Shown one piece after another: positions 8,444 through 15,122 of a DNA stretch of 64,000 nt (positions are counted from its first letter, which is position 1; every line of letters starts with the position of its first letter). A model generated the notes under the pieces. The model searched no databases and was not told the DNA's origin. It worked only from the letters and a program-made list of their open reading frames with translations. A program made the position numbers and the translations under genes. This stretch comes from JAXLXE01 sp046328115 (GTDB taxonomy: Bacteria > Chloroflexota > UBA6077 > JACCZL01). The DNA is taken from positions 496,001 through 560,000 of the forward strand of contig JAXLXE010000004.1 in assembly GCA_046328115.1 (NCBI GenBank), given 5' to 3'.

Positions 8444-10272
8444 ACCCCAGCTATGGATTTGACCAGTTCCTCAGCGCACGGTCGGCCTTTGCGCCAACGC
8501 TGGACGCAGACGGCCAGCGGCTGTACTTCGTCTCTGACCTCGGAGGATCGCCGCAGCTCTGGTCTCGCCGGTTGGACGCGCCCGGCGCGTGGCCAGACCC
8601 GGTCGCGGTGGGGCTGGACCGCGTACTTGCGGCGTATCCATCGTCAACGCCAGGCCGCGTCGCATTGGCCGCGGACGTGGGCGGGAACGAGCGCGCACAG
8701 CTCTACGTGATCGATCGGCTCGGCGCCGCGCCCCGGCCGCTGACCACCGACCTCAACGCAATCCACGTGTTCGGCGGCTGGAGTCCAGACGGCACGGAGA
8801 TAGCGTACGCGAGCAATGCACGGGACGCGCGCTTCTTTGACATCTACGTGCTATCCGCGACGACCGGCGCGTCACGCATGTTGCACAGTGCCGACGATAC
8901 CCTCTACTGCTTTGGCTACTCGGCGGACGGCCAGTGCCTGGGACTCCAGCGCGTGACCTCCGCGTGGGATCAGGCCATCCTATTGCTGAACCCACGCACG
9001 GGTGAGACTCGACAGATCAGTCCCAGCGACGTTCCAGCGCGCTATCTGCGGCCTGCCTGGCACCCACGTCAGAACGCCGTGCACTGTGTGACGGACTATC
9101 GGCGAGATTTCCTGGCCGTAGCAGAGCTCACGGAGGAGCAATCGGCACCGAGCCTCCTCGCGCAGGAGGACTGGGACATCGATGACTTTGCCGCTTCGCC
9201 CGATGGCACGCGGCTGGCCTATGAACTGAACGTGGACGGCTTTTCCGAAGTGAAGCTACTGGATGTGGCCGCCCGCACCACAAGTACACTGCAGACCCCA
9301 CGCGGACTGGCATTCGAACAGTACCGGTGGACGCCCACGTTCACCTGGGATCAGGCCGGCCGCTGGCTCGCGATGACGCTGGGTGCCGCGCGCGAGACCG
9401 CGGATGTCTACGTGCACCATCTGGACGGGGCCGGCCCCACGCCGGTGACGCGCACCTGGACATCCGGAATCAACCCGGCGGATCTGGCTGAGGCCGAGCT
9501 GGCGCACTACCCCACGTTTGACGGCCGGACTATCCCAACATTTGTCTTCAGGCCGCGCTCCGCCAACAGCGGCAGCCCGCCGCCATGCCTGTTCTATGTG
9601 CACGGCGGTCCGGAGATGCAGACGCGGCCGCTCTACAACGGCATCATTCAGTACTTCGTGCACCGCGGGTTTGCGGTGGTCGCCCCCAACGTGCGGGGCA
9701 GCCTGGGGTACGGGCGCAAGTACGTGCACCTTGATGACGTGGAGCTTCGCATGGACTCCGTTGCAGACCTGGCTGCCGGCGCACGCTGGGCCGCGCAGAC
9801 GGGACTGGCCGACCCAGCTCGTATCGCGGTGATGGGCGCAAGCTACGGTGGGTTCATGGTCCTAGCAGCCCTAACAGAGTACCCAGAGCTTTGGGCGGCT
9901 GGCGTTGACATCGTGGGCATCGCCAACTTCGTCACGTTCCTGGAGAATACGGGCCCCTGGAGAAGACGGCATCGCGAAGCAGAGTACGGCTCGCTGGAGC
10001 ACCACCACGCGCTGCTGGAATCCATCTCACCCCTCCACAAGGTGGACCGTATCCGCGCGCCACTGATGGTGGTGCACGGTGCGAATGATCCGCGGGTGCC
10101 CATTGGTGAGGCGGAACAGATTGTCAGCGGCCTGCAAGCACGCGATCGGACGGTTGAATACCTACGGTATGAAGACGAAGGTCATGGACTGGTGAAGCTG
10201 CGGAACCGGCTGGATGCCTATCCGCGGATAGCCGCGTTCTTGGAACGGCACCTGGCGGCCACGGGCGACTGA
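8440..10272 (+). CDS. S9-family prolyl-oligopeptidase-like serine peptidase
   Basis: 610 residues from a GTG that overlaps the CHAT stop (GTGA), with AGGAG eight bases upstream. The N-terminal half (about 10-340) is a WD40/TolB-like beta-propeller with repeated FGGWSPDGTEIAYASN-type blades. The C-terminal alpha/beta-hydrolase domain carries Ser468 (GASYGGF), Asp550 (GANDPRVP) and His582 (DEGHGL), a complete catalytic triad. The family cleaves oligopeptides or acylated amino acids, with the propeller gating access. No signal peptide, so cytoplasmic. Its tight coupling to the sigma-CHAT pair suggests it trims peptides released by the CHAT protease or acts as another arm of the same response. 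This is inference. Confidence 0.9.
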   Translation: MNPSYGFDQFLSARSAFAPTLDADGQRLYFVSDLGGSPQLWSRRLDAPGAWPDPVAVGLDRVLAAYPSSTPGRVALAADVGGNERAQLYVIDRLGAAPRPLTTDLNAIHVFGGWSPDGTEIAYASNARDARFFDIYVLSATTGASRMLHSADDTLYCFGYSADGQCLGLQRVTSAWDQAILLLNPRTGETRQISPSDVPARYLRPAWHPRQNAVHCVTDYRRDFLAVAELTEEQSAPSLLAQEDWDIDDFAASPDGTRLAYELNVDGFSEVKLLDVAARTTSTLQTPRGLAFEQYRWTPTFTWDQAGRWLAMTLGAARETADVYVHHLDGAGPTPVTRTWTSGINPADLAEAELAHYPTFDGRTIPTFVFRPRSANSGSPPPCLFYVHGGPEMQTRPLYNGIIQYFVHRGFAVVAPNVRGSLGYGRKYVHLDDVELRMDSVADLAAGARWAAQTGLADPARIAVMGASYGGFMVLAALTEYPELWAAGVDIVGIANFVTFLENTGPWRRRHREAEYGSLEHHHALLESISPLHKVDRIRAPLMVVHGANDPRVPIGEAEQIVSGLQARDRTVEYLRYEDEGHGLVKLRNRLDAYPRIAAFLERHLAATGD

Positions 10273-10407
10273 CCGAGACTTGGGACGCGTAGGGACCTGC
10301 CAGGAGTGCCCCACGCGCATCGACACAACGACATCCGGGGCACTGGCGCACGGACATCTTGCCGGGCCCCGGGAAAAGACACTGAAGCTGACCATTGGGG
10401 GGGTCGG

Positions 10408-10830
10408 ATGCTAGTTAACAGACAGGAAGGCGGACCCAGCAGGCGCGGGGCAGCCACAGTTCATGAGGCCCTGCTGGTCTACGACACGCAGACGCAGCAT
10501 CTGCCGAAGGGTGTGCGCGCGGCGGCACAGCGAACGAGACGGCTGCTCTTCGCGGGCGGAGGGATGGAACTGGCGCTCCAGCTTTCGGCAGACCCCGCCA
10601 GCACGGGCGCGAAGATGGTGGCACAGGTGCTCTTGCAGGGTACTCCGGCGCCAGACATCGAGGTATTCCTGGACGGGCGCGGCGGCTCACATGAGCAGGT
10701 CACGGACGCCGAGGGCGAGCTACGCCTGGCTCGTCTCGCGACCGGACAGTACACCGCGTGGGTGCGGACGCCGCGGGGCGTGGTGCGGTGCGGGCCAATC
10801 TCCGTGGGGGAAGAAGATTCCGCAATCTGA
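10408..10830 (+). CDS. Small beta-rich protein, carboxypeptidase-regulatory-like, of the ECF-CHAT cluster
   Basis: About 140 residues, starting at the ATG at 10408 after a G-rich ribosome site. The second half (MVAQVLLQGTPAPDIEVFLD and later DAEGELRLARLATGQYTAWV) has the pattern of a carboxypeptidase regulatory-like or transthyretin-like beta-sandwich. From memory, proteins of this look are frequent third members of sigma-CHAT clusters in Actinobacteria and Chloroflexota. That is recollection, not a search. The N-terminal half contains RRLLFAGGGMELALQLSAD. No signal peptide. It may be an adaptor or a CHAT substrate. It lies 135 bases after the S9 gene with no terminator seen between. Confidence 0.6.
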   Translation: MLVNRQEGGPSRRGAATVHEALLVYDTQTQHLPKGVRAAAQRTRRLLFAGGGMELALQLSADPASTGAKMVAQVLLQGTPAPDIEVFLDGRGGSHEQVTDAEGELRLARLATGQYTAWVRTPRGVVRCGPISVGEEDSAI

Positions 10831-10852
10831 CCCGTCACTTTTGAAAACCGGC

Positions 10853-10888
10853 CCCGTTGTGGTCTGTGAAGGAAGCTACCACCACGGG
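10853..10888 (+). terminator. Hairpin after the CHAT operon
   Basis: A nearly perfect 11-base inverted repeat (arms 10853-10863 and 10878-10888, one mismatch) with a 14-base loop, 23 bases after the last gene of the CHAT operon. There is no clear T-run, so it is a weak terminator candidate. Confidence 0.35.
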
Positions 10889-10952
10889 AGACCACTACTG
10901 AGAAGCAACTGATCGGAGAGCTCGGGACGCCCGCCAGCGCGGCCAAAGCAAA

Positions 10953-10982
10953 GGCCCCCATCCGCGGCAACGGACGGGGGCC
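10953..10982 (-). terminator. Rho-independent terminator of the micropeptide gene
   Basis: Stem of 12 base pairs with one mismatch (arms 10953-10964 and 10971-10982) around a 6-base loop. Read on the minus strand it is followed by TTTGCTTTGG, a T-rich tail. It lies 27 bases past the stop of the 31-codon gene at 11010-11105, which supports that gene being a real transcription unit. Confidence 0.6.
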
Positions 10983-11009
10983 CAACCTGACTAGTGGCTG
11001 AGGACTAGA

Positions 11010-11105
11010 TTAGTCCGAGCCGGAATCGTCAGCGGCGACAACCGCAACGGTCAGGGACATCAGGGTGAGAGCGAGGCCAATCGCCCTCCAGTACAGCTTG
11101 CGCAT
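11010..11105 (-). CDS. 31-residue secreted or membrane micropeptide
   Basis: Short gene read directly from the minus strand. A strong AGGAGG ribosome site lies eight bases before the ATG at 11105, and the frame runs 31 codons to TAA. The peptide has a basic start (MRKLYWR), a hydrophobic stretch (AIGLALTLMSLTVAVVAA) and an acidic tail (DDSGSD). This is the layout of a signal peptide with a six-residue product or of a single-pass membrane peptide. A T-tailed hairpin follows it. I recognise no family. It is divergent from an orphan OmpR-type regulator, a plausible controller. The ribosome site plus terminator argue against chance; function is unknown. Confidence 0.6.
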   Translation of the reverse strand: MRKLYWRAIGLALTLMSLTVAVVAADDSGSD

Positions 11106-11438
11106 ACCACAAGCCTCCTAACCCCGGGTTTGGAACACACCCCGGTTGATGGCTATTACCATACAGCGCCGAGAACCGAAAGTGCCGGGTCCAGAGCACC
11201 AATTTGCCTAATCTGGACAAAGTGCCGGCTGAACCTTGCGTATTTTCAGCTATTCTGGAGAAATCACCAGGATCCCCGAGTGACTCGGCGATTGGTGTGC
11301 GCAAGATAACGTAATATGCGCAGGCGATTCGTGCCGCAGCCGCGATCGCAGACCAGGCGTCTGGCGCAGTATCGCCTTCGCAAGCGTGATCTAGATGCGC
11401 GTATGCTATCGTGCGGTAGCAGCGTGCGAGGGGCTTTG
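11106..11438. promoter_or_regulatory. Divergent intergenic region with spaced repeats
   Basis: About 330 bases between the micropeptide gene and the OmpR-type regulator, less GC-rich than its surroundings. The decamer AAAGTGCCGG occurs at 11179-11188 and again at 11219-11228, exactly 40 bases apart. A looser copy (AAATCACCAGG) lies at 11261. TCTGGA precedes the second and third copies. Response regulators often bind such helically phased direct repeats, so autoregulation is plausible. No convincing -35/-10 pair could be fixed by eye. Confidence 0.35.
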
Positions 11439-12122
11439 ATGCGCTTGCTCGTCGTGGACTCGGACACGCCCGGTCGAAAAATGGTCCTGTTCGTCCTCGA
11501 GACGATCGCGGGACACGAGGTGATCGAGTCAGAGAGCCTGGCAGAAGCCGAGGCTGCGCTGAACGGTGCCAGGTTCGATGCGCTCGTCGTCGACCTGATG
11601 GATCGCGGCGAATGCGTAGAGTTGTGCAAGCGCGTCCGCCGACGGTCTGACGTGCCCATCATCGTCGTCTCAGACAAGAGCACGGTCCAGGATCGCGTTC
11701 GGGCCCTTCGGGCGGGAGCGGACGACGTGCTCTCAAAACCGTTCGACCCATCCGAGTTGATCGCGCGCGTGGACGCAATCGTCCGACGGGCTGGAAAGGT
11801 ATCTCTCCAGCATGACTTCGGCCGGGTTGATATTGGCGACCTGTCGGTGGATTTGATCGATCAGACCGCCACGATCCGCGGGCGGCGGCCGGCGTCGTTG
11901 ACGCGCACGGAGCTACGGCTGATCACGGCCCTGGCCCGGACCCCCGGACAGGCCTGCGCGTCCGAGGAGCTAGAGCGGGCGATTTATCCCGACGGACATG
12001 CGCTCAGTCACAACACCATCCAGAGCTACATCTCCGGACTGCGGCGGAAGCTAGAGCCGGACCCTGGCCAGCCACGATACATCCTGACCGTGCGGAAGTA
12101 CGGGTACCGCCTGGGATCTTAG
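11439..12122 (+). CDS. Orphan OmpR/PhoB-family response regulator
   Basis: About 227 residues from the ATG at 11439, six bases after GAGGGG. An upstream in-frame extension of 41 residues has no domain content. The receiver domain (1-120) begins MRLLVVDSD, with acidic residues Asp7/Asp9, phosphoacceptor Asp52 (LVVDLMD) and the conserved Lys in LSKPFD. The C-terminal winged helix (about 130-227) has SLTRTELRLITALAR and NTIQSYISGLRRKLEP, ending TVRKYGYRLGS. No histidine kinase is adjacent. It overlaps the 3' end of the small membrane protein gene by four bases, tail to tail. Confidence 0.92.
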   Translation: MRLLVVDSDTPGRKMVLFVLETIAGHEVIESESLAEAEAALNGARFDALVVDLMDRGECVELCKRVRRRSDVPIIVVSDKSTVQDRVRALRAGADDVLSKPFDPSELIARVDAIVRRAGKVSLQHDFGRVDIGDLSVDLIDQTATIRGRRPASLTRTELRLITALARTPGQACASEELERAIYPDGHALSHNTIQSYISGLRRKLEPDPGQPRYILTVRKYGYRLGS

Positions 12123-12343
12123 GAATCACCAGAGCCTGACTCGTCGCCGCCGTCCTCGTCGTCATCCGCACCGCGACGCAGCCCGCTGACACCGTACCAG
12201 AGAAACACAAACCCCAGCAGCACGCCCATCCGGGACCAGCCGGGCAGGCCGAAGACCGGCCCACCCAGACAGGCCACCAGCAGCACCGCGCCGAGCGCGG
12301 CGACGATCAGGGACTCAGGATCGTTGAAGCGCACCCCAGGCAC
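12119..12343 (-). CDS. Small two-helix membrane protein with acidic tail
   Basis: 74 residues from a GTG with AGGAG seven bases upstream. Two hydrophobic segments (LIVAALGAVLLVACLGGPVF and MGVLLGFVFLWYGVSGL) are followed by a very acidic, Gly/Ser-rich tail of about 18 residues (DDDEDGGDESGSGDS). No family recognised. The stop region overlaps the end of the convergent response regulator by four bases. The acidic Asp/Ser/Gly tail resembles the end of the nearby 31-residue peptide, which may only be composition. Confidence 0.6.
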   Translation of the reverse strand: MPGVRFNDPESLIVAALGAVLLVACLGGPVFGLPGWSRMGVLLGFVFLWYGVSGLRRGADDDEDGGDESGSGDS

Positions 12344-12379
12344 ACCACGCTCCTGGCCAACGCCTGAACCACAAGGCGC

Positions 12380-12790
12380 TCAAAGGACAATGATCTCGAT
12401 GTTGACCGTGGTCGCGACCGCGACCGCTCGGTAGAGCGGTCACTGTTGTTGCCAGAGCCCTACCAGGTGCTTCGCGTCGGCCTGACTGGTGCCGCGGAAC
12501 TCAAAGCGCATGTCCACGCGGTTCAGATCCGCCGGCGCGGAGGCCACGCGCACGCCGTCAGCGGTGACGTCCAGGCCACCCAGCGTGATGCCGCCATCCC
12601 GAGCCCGCGCCTGGATGAGGGTCACCCCGCAGGCAGCGATGCCGGCCATGAACGCTTCGCCGGTTGAAAGCGCCTCCGCCGGGCCGGAGGGTGAGTCAAT
12701 GATGAAGTGGTTGCCGCGGGCGCTGGTGATGGTGCGCCCCAGCACGGCCGTGCTGCGCGATGTGGCCTTGTAATGTGTCTCGTCGCTCAA
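12380..12790 (-). CDS. OsmC-family peroxidase-like protein, candidate selenoprotein (in-frame TGA)
   Basis: Thiol peroxidase-like OsmC/Ohr fold, which reduces peroxides with two active-site cysteines. TTG start with GGGAGG six bases upstream. The frame meets TGA at 12440-12442 after 116 codons, just where the second cysteine is expected. It continues without another stop to TGA at 12380, adding PLYRAVAVATTVNIEIIVL, the normal OsmC C-terminal strand. Read through, the protein is 136 residues, the usual family length. The first cysteine is Cys54 (MAGIAACGVT). The TGA is residue 117, 63 later; in E. coli OsmC and Ohr the two cysteines are about 64-66 apart. A SECIS-like hairpin follows at the usual distance. 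The alternative is a nonsense mutation giving a truncated protein. Confidence 0.72.
12410..12425 (-). promoter_or_regulatory. Putative bacterial SECIS hairpin
   Basis: On the transcript the stem GGUCGC/GCGACC (6 pairs) closes the apical loop GGUC, whose first base lies 20 bases after the in-frame UGA. Bacterial SECIS elements typically have a short upper stem, a G among the first two loop bases, and about 16-37 bases between UGA and loop, so this fits by eye. A competing 8-pair stem that includes the GA of the UGA codon (arms 12434-12441 and 12422-12429) also exists. A folding calculation would be needed to rank them. Confidence 0.5.
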
Positions 12791-12931
12791 TGCGATCCTC
12801 CCACGCTAGCGTCGCGGCAACCGCCAAACCATACCGCGCCAGGCGCTCCTCTGCTAGAGGCGAGTATACGCGCATGGGAAACAACGGCGGTCGCAGCCAC
12901 GCGCGTCAACCGGTCGTCGCCGGTTGGCAGC

Positions 12932-12972
12932 CAGCCGAACAGTGTCCGCTGGGACCGCCAGCGTCCCCGCTG
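12932..12972 (+). repeat. Degenerate 41-base repeat, copy 1
   Basis: Matches the segment at 13819-13859 at 34 of 41 bases without gaps. In one frame it reads QPNSVRWDRQRPRCP. The shared reading frame suggests both copies descend from one coding sequence. Confidence 0.5.
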
Positions 12973-13090
12973 CCCCCTCTCACCTGAGCAACTGGCACTC
13001 GTCCTGGCACCAATACCGGCCATCGGCGTGCCAGCCGAGGCTGCCCGGACAACACCAGCCGAGTCCACCCGCCCCGCGCAACACGACGCA

Positions 13091-13309
13091 TCAACGCAGC
13101 GGTAGAGCGCGCGGCGCGAGCGACTTCATCATCTGGAATGAGCCGAATGTGTCCAACCCCTCGCAGGATGGGTCGATTCCACGGCGCACCGCAAGCTCGA
13201 TGCAGGCACAACGCAACGCCGCCGCACTGTGGATAGCTGCGGGCGCAAGCTCGCGGCACGGGCAGGAGGTGTGAACGTCCTGTAGGGCGGCATCCAGTTC
13301 GCCCAGCAT
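13091..13309 (-). pseudogene. Fragment of an unidentified helical cysteine-containing protein
   Basis: 72-codon frame with protein-like content (MLGELDAALQDVHTSCPCRE, then AAALRCACIELAVRRGIDPS). Just upstream, in another frame, lies ARALAEAVTGVVGA, which would join smoothly after a one-base shift. This suggests a frameshifted gene. No ribosome site precedes the ATG. Family not recognised. Confidence 0.35.
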
Positions 13310-13538
13310 CCCAATCAGGTACGCGCGCCCACGACACCCGTTACCGCCTCAGCCAACGCCCTGGCGTACCGTTCTCAACCCCCGCGGCATAGAGAACAGT
13401 GAACGATCGCTCATCCCACCAGGCGCCCGGCCAACCCCGCCCCTTCCCGCCAGGGCTTTTGTCACCAAAAACACCTTCGTCAGCACTCTGGCCGCATACC
13501 CCCGCGTAACTAAGACGCACTAGCGCGAATCCCGAGAT

Positions 13539-13787
13539 TCACACCCCCGCCCACGAGCCCCATCGGTCCACGGCAACCCACGGCAGTTCCAGCCCATCGC
13601 TCATCCCGTCGTCGCGGTAGCCGGCCAGCAGCCCAGCGCATCCCCACGTCAGGCTCCATTCGTTCCCAACCCAGACCGCTGAGGGTACAACCCGCAGCGG
13701 TACTGCCACGTTCAGAGCTCGCGGCTCAACCAGCGTAACCCAGGGTTTTCGTACTTTCGGCACTTTTGTCACGCCACCGGCACACAC
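13539..13787 (-). pseudogene. Unidentified 82-codon fragment
   Basis: Minus-strand frame with plausible protein composition (KPWVTLVEPRALNVAVPLRV, then SLTWGCAGLLAGYRDDG and LPWVAVDRWGSW) but no recognisable domain and no clear ribosome site. It sits in decayed DNA and is probably a remnant. Confidence 0.25.
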
Positions 13788-13818
13788 AAATACACACGCG
13801 TCGTCGCCAACGCGCTAC

Positions 13819-13859
13819 CAGCCAAACACCGTCGGCTGGGACCGGCAGCGACCTCGCTG
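13819..13859 (+). repeat. Degenerate 41-base repeat, copy 2
   Basis: Partner of 12932-12972. Reads QPNTVGWDRQRPRWP in the equivalent frame. It lies about 890 bases downstream, within the same decayed region. Confidence 0.5.
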
Positions 13860-14069
13860 GCCATCACAATCCCGCGCGCCTGAAACGTGCCCCCGCCAGC
13901 ACCAGCCACCAGAGCGCCAACCGAGGCCGTTCAAGGCGCCGGGGCCCCAGCCGCGCGCGTCAATCGGTCAACAGGCGAGACAGGCTGGCGGTGTGGACAT
14001 CGCGGCCGTGCTAGCATGCCGCCACACGGCGGCCGCCCCCTGGCGGCCGTTCTCTGAGCGAGGCCAGCT

Positions 14070-15038
14070 ATGAAGATCGGGCTCACCCTGCCCAACCGCG
14101 GCGTGATGTACGGCGTCACCACGGCCGAGCAGATGCTCCAGATGGCGGAGATCGCCGACCGCACGGACCTGATCCAGTCCATCTGGGTTGGAGACAGCCT
14201 GCTGGGCAAGCCGCGCATGGAGGCGGTGGTGCTCCTGGCCGGCGTGGCAGCCCGCACGAATCGCGTCCGCATTGGCCCCGCCTGCCTGGCCAGCCTGCCG
14301 CTGCGTGACCCCGTGCTCCTGGCGTACCAGTGGGCCAGCCTGGACTTGATGGCGCGCGGCCGTACTATCCTGGTGGGCTGTACGGGCATCGTGACCCAGG
14401 AAGGTGGGCGCATCGAGGGCGAGCTGTACCACGTCTCGCCACGGGACCGGGCGGAGCGGCTGGTGGAGTGGATCACTATCCTCAAGAAGCTCTGGACAGA
14501 GGACAACGTGTCCTTCGAGGGCCAGCACTACCGCTTCAGCAACGTCACCATTGACCCCAAGCCGGCCGCCAAACCGCGCCCGCCCATCTGGATCGCCAAC
14601 AACTCCCGCGGCTCCGCCCAGCTCATCGAGCGAACCCATCGCCGGGTGGCCGAGCACGCGGACGGCTGGCAGACCTCCATCTCCAATCCAGAAGACGCGC
14701 GCTGGCGCATCAACGACATCCGCCAGAAGGTGCGCGAGGCTGGACGCGATCCCGCGGAGCTCGAGACGCACATCTACCAGAACATCAACGTGAACGAGGA
14801 TCGCCAGGCCGCGCTGGAGGAGACCAAGCGCTTCCTGGACCAGTACTACATGCTGGACCACGACCAGGAGCGGGTGACCACCTGGACCGCGGCCGGCACG
14901 CCAGACGAGTGCATCCGGCACCTGCAGGAGTACAAGGACATGGGGTTCAGCGAGATCACGCTGCGGATCTCCAGCTGGGACCAGTTTGGCCAGCTAGACC
15001 GGGTCATCCGCGAGGTGCTGCCACACGTGGTGGACTGA
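14070..15038 (+). CDS. LLM-class flavin-dependent oxidoreductase
   Basis: 322 residues with the luciferase-like TIM-barrel pattern: MKIGLTLPNRGVMYGVTTAE at the start, then IGPACLASLPLRDPVLLAYQ, and a C-terminal GTPDECIRHLQEYKDMGF. Such enzymes use F420H2 or reduced flavin to oxidise or reduce small organic substrates. The ATG is preceded by a weak GCGAGG. Monocistronic, ended by a clean terminator at 15064-15088. The cofactor (F420 or FMN) and substrate cannot be read from the sequence. Confidence 0.87.
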   Translation: MKIGLTLPNRGVMYGVTTAEQMLQMAEIADRTDLIQSIWVGDSLLGKPRMEAVVLLAGVAARTNRVRIGPACLASLPLRDPVLLAYQWASLDLMARGRTILVGCTGIVTQEGGRIEGELYHVSPRDRAERLVEWITILKKLWTEDNVSFEGQHYRFSNVTIDPKPAAKPRPPIWIANNSRGSAQLIERTHRRVAEHADGWQTSISNPEDARWRINDIRQKVREAGRDPAELETHIYQNINVNEDRQAALEETKRFLDQYYMLDHDQERVTTWTAAGTPDECIRHLQEYKDMGFSEITLRISSWDQFGQLDRVIREVLPHVVD

Positions 15039-15063
15039 CCGGCGGCTGAGACAGCGGCGTCAA

Positions 15064-15088
15064 ACACCTCTCCCAGAGGGAGAGGTGT
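15064..15088 (+). terminator. Rho-independent terminator, possibly bidirectional
   Basis: A perfect 11-pair stem (15064-15074 with 15078-15088) with an AGA loop, followed by the T-rich CTATTCTG. It lies 26 bases after the oxidoreductase stop and 35 before the stop of the convergent enolase-superfamily gene, so it may serve both. Confidence 0.75.
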
Positions 15089-15122
15089 CTATTCTGTCGC
15101 GCGTGCCACGTGGTCCTCGGGG

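Larger units (their letters stand above)
12791..14069. other. Decayed 1.3-kb region without intact genes
   Basis: The longest gene-poor stretch in the window. Only short frames occur, with no good starts and unusual composition (runs rich in cccgc and ccagcc). Two minus-strand fragments with protein-like character are listed separately. Two 41-base segments (12932-12972 and 13819-13859) match at 34 of 41 positions and could encode a shared peptide of the form QPNxVxWDRQRPRxP. Best read as remnants of inserted or duplicated genes. Confidence 0.5.

Noticed and set aside
12906..13337. 143-codon minus-strand frame in the decayed region
   Set aside because: Arg/Pro/Gly-rich with no ribosome site. 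A competing frame in the same stretch (13091-13309) looks more protein-like.
13968..14921. Minus-strand frame opposite the luciferase-like gene at 14070
   Set aside because: The plus strand has clear LLM motifs, a start and a terminator; the minus frame is a shadow.
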